From Microbacterium faecale (GTDB taxonomy: Bacteria; Actinomycetota; Actinomycetes; Actinomycetales; Microbacteriaceae), in the NCBI RefSeq assembly GCF_014640975.1, contig NZ_BMHO01000001.1, forward strand, positions 2,118,166-2,182,165: a DNA stretch of 64,000 nucleotides, given 5' to 3'. Positions 58,236-64,000 of the stretch are shown one piece after another. The notes beneath the pieces were generated by a model that worked only from the letters and a program-made list of their open reading frames with translations, was not told where the DNA came from and did not search any database. The position numbers and the translations under genes are program-made. Each line of letters starts with the position of its first letter. Position 1 is the stretch's first letter.

Positions 58236-59111
58236 ATGATCACGCTCACGCGGGACGCCTGGCACGCTCGCGAGGCCGCGCACATCGAGCGCGCACGCGA
58301 ACTGACGCGCGAGCACCGCGCGCGGCGTCAGCGCGGTGAGAAGCACCCTGTGTGGGACTTCCTGTTCACCTATTACGGGTATCGGCCCTCGCTCCTCGAG
58401 CGCTGGCATCCTGGCGCGAGCGTCGAGCTCGCGGGCGCCGCCGACGATGCCCGCGGGTCCTGGCGCTGGTACGTCACGGGGTCGGCTTCCGGTTCCCTGA
58501 CCGTCGATGACGCGGCGTTCCGGCGCGAGAAGCGTCAGATCGTGCGTCTTGCGGAGATCATGCTGCGACGGACCGCCGAACGGCCAGGGCAGTTCGACTG
58601 CTTCGGGCTGCACGAGTGGGCGATGGTCTACCGCCAGAGCGAGCACCGACACCCGCAGCCGCTGCGCCTCGGCACGAGCGGCACCGATGCCGTCGTCGAC
58701 GCGCATGAACTGCGCTGCACCCATTTCGACGCCTTCCGCTTCTTCACCGCGGAGGCCGTGCCACGCAATCGCGAGCCGCTGCAACGCGAGGATCAGGCGG
58801 AGCGCGAACAGCCCGGCTGCCTGCATGCCGGCATGGACGTCTACAAGTGGGCGGTGAAGCTTGGACCGCTCGTTCCGGGCGAACTCCTGCTCGACGCGTT
58901 CGAGCTCGCGAGCGACGCCCGGCTGCTGGACATGGCCGCGGCGCCGTACGATCTCTCCGACTTCGGCGTCGATCCCGTGCGCATCGAGACCGCCGAGGGA
59001 AAGGCCGAGTACGTGCGCCGCCAACGCGCCCTCGCCGAACGCTCAGGCCGGTTGCGCGAGGAGATCCTCGACGCGTCGTTCCGCGCACCCTCTGTCGCGG
59101 CGGTCTTGTGA
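58236..59111 (+). CDS. Conserved actinobacterial protein of unknown function
   Basis: A 291-residue soluble protein sometimes listed as a 3-methyladenine DNA glycosylase, an assignment I cannot confirm since no helix-hairpin-helix-GPD or AAG motif is visible. Conserved-looking blocks are KHPVWDFLFTYYGYRPSLLERWHPG, FDCFGLHEWAMVYRQSEHRHPQPLRLG, HELRCTHFDAFRFF, and CLHAGMDVYKWAVKLGPLVPGELLLDAFELA. The many His, Cys and Asp residues could form a metal site. It follows the M18 peptidase directly, so they are probably co-transcribed. Confidence 0.7.
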   Translation: MITLTRDAWHAREAAHIERARELTREHRARRQRGEKHPVWDFLFTYYGYRPSLLERWHPGASVELAGAADDARGSWRWYVTGSASGSLTVDDAAFRREKRQIVRLAEIMLRRTAERPGQFDCFGLHEWAMVYRQSEHRHPQPLRLGTSGTDAVVDAHELRCTHFDAFRFFTAEAVPRNREPLQREDQAEREQPGCLHAGMDVYKWAVKLGPLVPGELLLDAFELASDARLLDMAAAPYDLSDFGVDPVRIETAEGKAEYVRRQRALAERSGRLREEILDASFRAPSVAAVL

Positions 59112-59159
59112 CGGGGTAGTGTCACTGCGATCCATCTCACAGAACGTCGGAGATCCCGA

Positions 59160-61079
59160 ATGAAATTCATGCAGAACCTCGGCAAGTCGCTGATGCTACC
59201 CATCGCCGTCATGCCCGTCGCCGCAATCCTCATGGGGATCGGCAACTGGATTGAGAACACCGCTGGCGTCAATGTCGTCAGTGCATTCCTCTCGGCCGCG
59301 GGCGGCGCGGTCATCGACAATCTCGCCGTCCTCTTCGCGATCGGCATCGCCTTCGGCATGTCGCGGAAGTCCGACGGCGTGGCCGCCCTCGCGGGGCTCG
59401 TGTCGTGGCTCGTCGTCACGGTTCTTCTCGCGCCCGAGAGCGTTGCCGACCTCAGCGGCGTCGACGTCGCCGATGCCGATCCGGCGTTCGCGAACATCCA
59501 GAATGCGTTCGTCGGCATCCTGTGCGGACTCATCGGTGCGTTCGCCTACAACCGGTTCCACGAGACCAAGCTCCCGGACTGGCTCGCATTCTTCTCGGGC
59601 AAGCGTGCGGTGGCAATCGTCGCCGCCGGGATCTCCCTCATCCTCGCGACCGCGCTGTTCTTCGTCTGGCCGTTCGTGTACCAGGGCCTCGTATCGTTCG
59701 GCGAGTGGATCGTCGGCCTGGGCGCCGCCGGCGCTGGCATCTACGGCTTCTTCAACCGTCTGCTGATCCCGTTCGGCCTGCACCACGCCCTCAACTCCGT
59801 GTTCTGGTTCGACGTGGCGGGCATCAACGACATCTCGAACTTCCTCAACGGCACGGGAGAACCCGGCATTACCGGGATGTACACGTCCGGCTTCTTCCCG
59901 ATCATGATGTTCGGACTGCCGGGTGCCGCACTCGCGATGTACGTCACGGCACGCTCGAGCCGGAAGAAGGTCGCCGGCGGCATCCTCTTCTCCGCCGCGT
60001 TCGCGTCGTTCTTCGTCGGCATCACCGAGCCGCTCGAATTCTCCTTCATGTTCCTCGCGCCCGTGCTCTACGGCATTCACGCCCTGTTCACGGGCATTTC
60101 GATGGCGATCACGGCGCTGCTGCCTGCGCGCATGGGCTTCGGGTTCTCGGCCGGCGCGATCGACCTCGGGCTCGGCTGGAACAACCCGCTCGCCCAGAAC
60201 CCCTGGATGCTCCTGCTGCTCGGCATCGCGTGGTTCGTCGTGTACTTCCTCGTGTTCACCTTCGTCATCCGGAAGTGGCAGCTGAAGACCATCGGTCGCG
60301 AGGACGACGACGAGATCGCCGACGAAGAGGACGAGACAGACGTCGACGCGAAGTACGTCGCGACCGCGAGCCGCTTCATCGACGCCCTCGGCGGCACGGA
60401 GAACATCACGAGACTCGATAACTGCGCCACGCGCCTGCGCCTCGAGATCGACGACGTCTCACGCGTCGACGACAGCGCACTCAAACGTGCCGGAGCCGCC
60501 GGGACCATGAAGCCGGGCGGGCACTCGGTGCAGGTCGTCTACGGCCTCAACGTGCAGTTCGTGAAGGACGCGATGGAGCAGGTCATGTCCGGCCGCGTCG
60601 CTCCCTCGAGTGGCGACGTCCCGGCCGCGACGCCCGCGACCGACAGCGTGCAGACGCTTGCCGCGACGGACACCGCGGTCGTGCGTCTGCTGCAGCCGAT
60701 CGATGGCGAGGTGAAGCCCCTGAGCGCCGTGCCGGATCCGACGTTCGCCGACGAGGTCATGGGCCCAGGGCTCGCCATCGAGCCGACCGGAGACACCGTG
60801 CGTTCCCCCGCCCCCGGTCGTGTCGGGCACATCTTCGACACCGGCCACGCGGTCGCGATCGTCACCGACGACGACGTCGAGATTCTTGTACACATCGGCC
60901 TCGAGACGGTCGGCATGGGCGGAGACGGCTTCGAGCCCCTCGTGAAGACCGGTGACCTGGTCGATGAGGGCACCCCCCTCGTGCGGGTCGATCTCGCGAA
61001 GATCCGCGAGGCGGGTCACCCGACGATCACGCCGGTGGTGCTCCTGAACCGCCCGGGTGGCAGCCTCGAGTTCCGCTGA
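59160..61079 (+). CDS. PTS permease EIICBA, N-acetylglucosamine/glucose type
   Basis: A 639-residue fused phosphotransferase permease that takes up and phosphorylates a hexose. EIIC (about 1-375) has some ten TMs and the substrate blocks FGLHHALNSVFWF, TSGFFPIMMFGLPGAALAMY and GITEPLEFSFMFLAP. EIIB (about 400-475) carries phosphocysteine in TRLDNCATRLRL. EIIA (about 500-639) carries phosphohistidine in DVEILVHIGLETVGM. The CBA order and the FNGTGEPG..SGFFP region favour N-acetylglucosamine (NagE) over glucose. GGAG lies eight bases before the ATG, and TAGTGT at 59117-59122 is the likely -10. Confidence 0.9.
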   Translation: MKFMQNLGKSLMLPIAVMPVAAILMGIGNWIENTAGVNVVSAFLSAAGGAVIDNLAVLFAIGIAFGMSRKSDGVAALAGLVSWLVVTVLLAPESVADLSGVDVADADPAFANIQNAFVGILCGLIGAFAYNRFHETKLPDWLAFFSGKRAVAIVAAGISLILATALFFVWPFVYQGLVSFGEWIVGLGAAGAGIYGFFNRLLIPFGLHHALNSVFWFDVAGINDISNFLNGTGEPGITGMYTSGFFPIMMFGLPGAALAMYVTARSSRKKVAGGILFSAAFASFFVGITEPLEFSFMFLAPVLYGIHALFTGISMAITALLPARMGFGFSAGAIDLGLGWNNPLAQNPWMLLLLGIAWFVVYFLVFTFVIRKWQLKTIGREDDDEIADEEDETDVDAKYVATASRFIDALGGTENITRLDNCATRLRLEIDDVSRVDDSALKRAGAAGTMKPGGHSVQVVYGLNVQFVKDAMEQVMSGRVAPSSGDVPAATPATDSVQTLAATDTAVVRLLQPIDGEVKPLSAVPDPTFADEVMGPGLAIEPTGDTVRSPAPGRVGHIFDTGHAVAIVTDDDVEILVHIGLETVGMGGDGFEPLVKTGDLVDEGTPLVRVDLAKIREAGHPTITPVVLLNRPGGSLEFR

Positions 61080-61116
61080 TCCGGTGGCCACGGCGCCCCA
61101 CCCCACGGAGTCGTCG

Positions 61117-61122
61117 TAGCAT
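61117..61122 (+). promoter_or_regulatory. -10 box for leaderless Nudix gene
   Basis: TAGCAT lies seven bases before the ATG at 61130. Confidence 0.5.
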
Positions 61123-61129
61123 CGAAGGC

Positions 61130-61858
61130 ATGCGTGTCGCTTATGCGCAACTGCGCGATCTCGTGAGCCGGGCGGGTTCGGATCCCATCTGGAACCCGCC
61201 CGGTCCGCGCGAAGGCGCGACGAACAAGCGTCCCGCGGCTGTCTTGATTCTCTTCGGCATGCTCGACGCGATCCCCGCCGAGCACGAGGCGAAGAACGCG
61301 GCCGTGTCGAAGGACCTCGACCTCCTGCTGTTGCGCCGTGCCTCGACGTTGCGCTCGCACCCGGGCCAGGTGGCATTCCCGGGAGGACGCGTGGATCCCG
61401 AGGACGACGGCCCGATCGCCGCAGCGCTCCGCGAAGCGCGCGAGGAGACCGGTCTCGACACGTCAGGCGTCGAGGTGATCGGGGCGCTCGGCGAGCTCAT
61501 CCTCCCGTATTCCAACCACCGCGTCACTCCCGTGATCGCCTGGTGGCGCCAACCGTCCCCGGTCGGCGTGGTCGACGTGGCGGAGAGCGAGGCCGTCTTC
61601 CGTGCACCCGTCGCCGACCTGATCGACCCGGCGAACCGCGTCTCGAGCGTCGTCAGCCACGACGGAGACAGGTTGAGGGGCCCCGCCTGGAATCTCTCGG
61701 TCCACGACACCGACTATTTCGTCTGGGGCTTCACCGGCGGAATCATCGATCGCCTGCTCGCGGAGCTCGGCTGGGAAGAGCCGTGGGATCACTCACGCGA
61801 GGTGAGGATCTCTCCACCTCGGGCGGACGGCGAGGAAGTCCTCACGCGCGAAGCCTGA
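61130..61858 (+). CDS. Nudix hydrolase, CoA pyrophosphatase-like
   Basis: A 242-residue Nudix protein of the CoA diphosphatase (NudL/UPF0035) type. The box reads GGRVDPEDDGPIAAALREAREETGL in two halves: FPGGRVDPEDDG and then AAALREAREETGL. The preceding RSHPGQVAFPGG is the CoA-specific signature, and PYSNHRVTPVIAWW follows. The first 40 residues hold WNPPGP, an extra N-terminal arm. Its 3' end overlaps the DUF6716 gene tail to tail by 17 bases. Confidence 0.9.
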   Translation: MRVAYAQLRDLVSRAGSDPIWNPPGPREGATNKRPAAVLILFGMLDAIPAEHEAKNAAVSKDLDLLLLRRASTLRSHPGQVAFPGGRVDPEDDGPIAAALREAREETGLDTSGVEVIGALGELILPYSNHRVTPVIAWWRQPSPVGVVDVAESEAVFRAPVADLIDPANRVSSVVSHDGDRLRGPAWNLSVHDTDYFVWGFTGGIIDRLLAELGWEEPWDHSREVRISPPRADGEEVLTREA

Positions 61859-63098
61859 GGAGCGCGCGCACCGCGTGCATAAGGTACCGCGCGGGGACAC
61901 CGATGGCAACCGCGACGGCGCCCGAGAAGGTTCGGTCACGGCTACCGATCGCGAGCCGACGGTGCCATGCGTCCCGCAGCGCGCCACCAACCGGCTCCGA
62001 CACCGCACGTGGCGCAAGATCTCCCGCGGTGCGGCACCGCACAAGGTCGCGCAGCATGGGGATCCACGTGTCGTCCTCCACGTCATGGAAATAGTTGTCG
62101 CCGAGCCAGCCGGGATCCGGGTGACGCATCCGGCGTGCAATCACGTCGTCGGCGGTCCCCAGCAGTCCGCTTCCGCGGAACACCGTGTTGATGAGGGTCT
62201 CGTCGACGCCGAACGTATCAAGCGCAACTACCGGGATGCCACGTGCGGCCGCCTCGATCGCGGCCGTGGAGCTGACCGTCACCAACCCCTCGGCGCGGTC
62301 CAGGGCGCGCGACATCGGTTCGTACGACACGACGAGGTTTGCCGGCAGCGGTCCGAGTTCGGTGAGGAGATCGACGTATCCGTCCTCCTCGCGATGCGTC
62401 TCGTGCTCCCCCGGACGCCCGCGCAGCTTGACGACGACGCGGGCATCCGGCGTCGCCTTCGCCGTCTCGACGAGGATCCGTGCCACGCGCCTTCGATCTT
62501 CTCGCGCTCGCGGCACGATCGCCTGGGCGGCGAAGACGAGGTCGGTGCCACCCCGGCCCGCCGGATCAGCATCGGCGATCCTGCGAGCGAACGGCAACGT
62601 CGCGAGCGCGAACCGCTGGTCGATGGCGCGTTCCTTCGCTAGGGCACGGAACTCACGCACCTCCCGATGGGAGTGCACGATCATCAGGTCGCATCGGCGC
62701 CGGAAGTGCAGCGCGCGCCACGTCGCGGGTACCGAGATTCCCGGTAGTCCGGACACGATCACGGGGCACGGATCTCGTCGCGAGGCCTCCCGTGCGACGA
62801 CGCGCGCGACCGGACCGCGCGCCGCCGCGACGACGACGTCGGCGCGCGCAAGCCGGGCGGGCAGGTCGGTGAACGACGCGCGTCGCGCCCGCTCGGGGGG
62901 CAGCCCGGATCCGGTCAGCGCGGCACGGAGCTGCACGTCGCTGACGGCGACCTCCGTATCGAGCACCACGAGCTCACCGTCGATGCGTCGATCCGCGACG
63001 AGGGCGGCCGCCCACTTCACATAGGAGTCGGTGTCGGCGACCGCCACGACGCGTATCGCTGTGTTCCCCGCCGCGGTTCGTCCGCGTTGCGACGTCAC
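61842..63098 (-). CDS. DUF6716 putative glycosyltransferase
   Basis: A 418-residue protein with two Rossmann-like halves as in GT-B enzymes: RVVAVADTDSYVKWAAALV at the start, then VIVSGLPGISVPATWRALHFRRRCDLMIVHS, and a C-terminal half with GGTDLVFAAQAIVPRARED, VVVKLRGRPGEHETHRE and LVTVSSTAAIEAAARGIPVVALD. The last block is like nucleotide-sugar sites of capsule transferases. GTGA overlap with the upstream NeuB-like gene implies the product modifies a glycan with the nonulosonic acid that gene makes. The Arg-rich C-terminus is near-membrane in type. Acceptor unknown. Confidence 0.8.
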   Translation of the reverse strand: MTSQRGRTAAGNTAIRVVAVADTDSYVKWAAALVADRRIDGELVVLDTEVAVSDVQLRAALTGSGLPPERARRASFTDLPARLARADVVVAAARGPVARVVAREASRRDPCPVIVSGLPGISVPATWRALHFRRRCDLMIVHSHREVREFRALAKERAIDQRFALATLPFARRIADADPAGRGGTDLVFAAQAIVPRAREDRRRVARILVETAKATPDARVVVKLRGRPGEHETHREEDGYVDLLTELGPLPANLVVSYEPMSRALDRAEGLVTVSSTAAIEAAARGIPVVALDTFGVDETLINTVFRGSGLLGTADDVIARRMRHPDPGWLGDNYFHDVEDDTWIPMLRDLVRCRTAGDLAPRAVSEPVGGALRDAWHRRLAIGSRDRTFSGAVAVAIGVPARYLMHAVRALLRLRA

Positions 63099-63967
63099 GA
63101 CAGGACACGACGGAGCTTGGCCCGCGGGGCCTCCTCGCTCGCATAGACGTGCTTGACACCGTCGCCGCGCGCGGCCTCGATGATGCGGATGTCACGCACG
63201 AGCGTCGCGAGACCGCCGGGCTCGAGCGAGGCGGCGTGATCGGATCCCCACATCGTCCGATCGAGAGTGATGTGACGTTCGACCGCGACGGCGCCGAGTG
63301 CGACCGCCGCCAGCGAGATCTGCAGGCCACGTTCATGCCCGGAGTAGCCGATCGGAACGCCAGGGAACCGATCGCGCAGCACCGGGATCATCCGCAGGTT
63401 CGCTTCGGTCGGCTCGAGCGGATAGGTCGATGTCGCATGCAGGATCGTGAGGTCGCTCGTGCCGAGAGTGTCGACAGCTCGATCGATCTCCGGCATCGTC
63501 GACATCCCGGTCGAGAGGATGATCGGCTTGCCTGTGTCGCGCAGCGCGGCGAGCAACTCCAGGTCAGTGACGCTGGCCGAGGCAACCTTGTGCGCGACGA
63601 CATCGAGCTCCTCGAGGAACTCCACGCTCGGCACATCCCACGGCGAGGCGAACCATTCGAGACCGCGCATGACGGCGTGATCGCCGATCTCGATGTACTC
63701 GTCGCGCCCGAACTCGACGCGGTGTCGGTACTCGAGGTAGGTCATCGTTCCCCACGGCGTCTCTCGCGGGACGTCTCGCATGTGTTCGGGCGTGCAGATC
63801 TCCGGCGTGCGCTTCTGGAACTTCACCGCATCCGCCCCCGCGTCCGCGGCAACGTCGATGAGCTGTTTGGCGAGCTCGACAGACCCGTTGTGATTGAGCC
63901 CGATCTCCGCGATGACGAGGGCGGGCGCGCCCCCGCCGATCTGACGAGAACCGATCATGACGCTCAT
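63095..63967 (-). CDS. N-acetylneuraminate synthase family protein (NeuB-like)
   Basis: A 290-residue TIM-barrel synthase condensing phosphoenolpyruvate with a hexosamine-derived aldose to a nonulosonic acid. It shows VIAEIGLNHNGSVELAKQLI, DAVKFQKRTPEICTP, the SVTDLELLAAL and KPIILSTGMSTM strands, YPLEPTEANLRMIP, GYSGHERG, and ERHITLDRTMWGSDHAASLEP. Ordinary NeuB is about 345 residues; the C-terminal SAF (antifreeze-like) domain is absent here, as this frame ends after KLRRVLS. AGAAGGGAGA precedes the ATG. It starts an operon with the DUF6716 gene; further genes probably lie beyond the right edge. Confidence 0.88.
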   Translation of the reverse strand: MSVMIGSRQIGGGAPALVIAEIGLNHNGSVELAKQLIDVAADAGADAVKFQKRTPEICTPEHMRDVPRETPWGTMTYLEYRHRVEFGRDEYIEIGDHAVMRGLEWFASPWDVPSVEFLEELDVVAHKVASASVTDLELLAALRDTGKPIILSTGMSTMPEIDRAVDTLGTSDLTILHATSTYPLEPTEANLRMIPVLRDRFPGVPIGYSGHERGLQISLAAVALGAVAVERHITLDRTMWGSDHAASLEPGGLATLVRDIRIIEAARGDGVKHVYASEEAPRAKLRRVLS

Positions 63968-64000
63968 CGGCGTCTCCCTTCTGGTTGCGCCGAAACTCCG

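Overview
The window is a GC-rich chromosomal segment of an actinobacterium, most likely Microbacteriaceae and probably Microbacterium or a close relative. The evidence is the gene content (DUF7882-type small proteins, CsbD, ImuA-ImuB-DnaE2, a DUF6716 protein paired with a NeuB-like synthase), the gene order lepA-hemW-hrcA-dnaJ-rsmE-HIT-phoH-ybeY-CNNM-era-leuA-recO-uppS-dusB-dgt-dnaG, and the frequent use of GTG and TTG starts. The assignment comes from protein recognition only. No transposase, integrase, prophage or CRISPR array is visible.

Layout. (1) 1-5.5 kb: aromatic catabolism, with a partial ring-cleavage dioxygenase, GntR, MarR and IclR regulators, a 3-hydroxybenzoate 4-monooxygenase (mobA) and a 4-hydroxybenzoate 3-monooxygenase (pobA). 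Both hydroxylases make protocatechuate. (2) 5.5-11.3 kb: an accessory, stress-flavoured stretch of small proteins: a membrane protein, an SDR, two tandem DUF7882-type paralogues, DUF6098, a DUF892 ferritin-like protein, a variant cation diffusion facilitator overlapped by a half-size binding lipoprotein, and CsbD. It ends at a tRNA-Asn gene. (3) 11.4-31.9 kb: a dense minus-strand housekeeping block covering replication priming, dNTP control, tRNA modification, cell-wall lipid carrier synthesis, recombination, leucine synthesis, ribosome maturation, heat shock, haem and translation. (4) 32.1-38.7 kb: a four-gene oligopeptide-type ABC importer and an alpha/beta hydrolase, both on the plus strand. 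(5) 38.8-46.1 kb: rpsT, holA, comEC, comEA and leuS. (6) 46.1-56.9 kb: DedA and APP1 proteins, a 2H phosphoesterase, a DUF559-like protein, the LexA-controlled mutasome imuA-imuB-dnaE2, a SipW-like signal peptidase and an SRAP protein. (7) 56.9-64 kb: M18 aminopeptidase, a conserved protein of unknown function, an N-acetylglucosamine-type PTS permease, a Nudix hydrolase, and the start of a surface-glycan locus (DUF6716 plus a NeuB-like synthase).

Regulation that can be read directly: a leucine attenuator upstream of leuA (a 16-codon leader with five Leu codons, overlapped by an 11-bp hairpin), a CIRCE operator at hrcA, a perfect LexA box at imuA, a GntR-type operator between the dioxygenase and its regulator, and two palindromes around the iclR gene. 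At least fourteen first genes have a TAnnnT or GATAAT hexamer exactly 6 or 7 bases before the start codon, usually with no Shine-Dalgarno sequence. This is the layout of leaderless transcripts and was used to choose several starts. Two copies of a 54-bp palindromic repeat flank the 48.0-49.7 kb genes.

No wholly new system is evident. The least explained items are the stress stretch, the half-size binding protein with its variant cation transporter, the 54-bp repeats, and a 92-nt inverted-repeat structure between leuA and recO.
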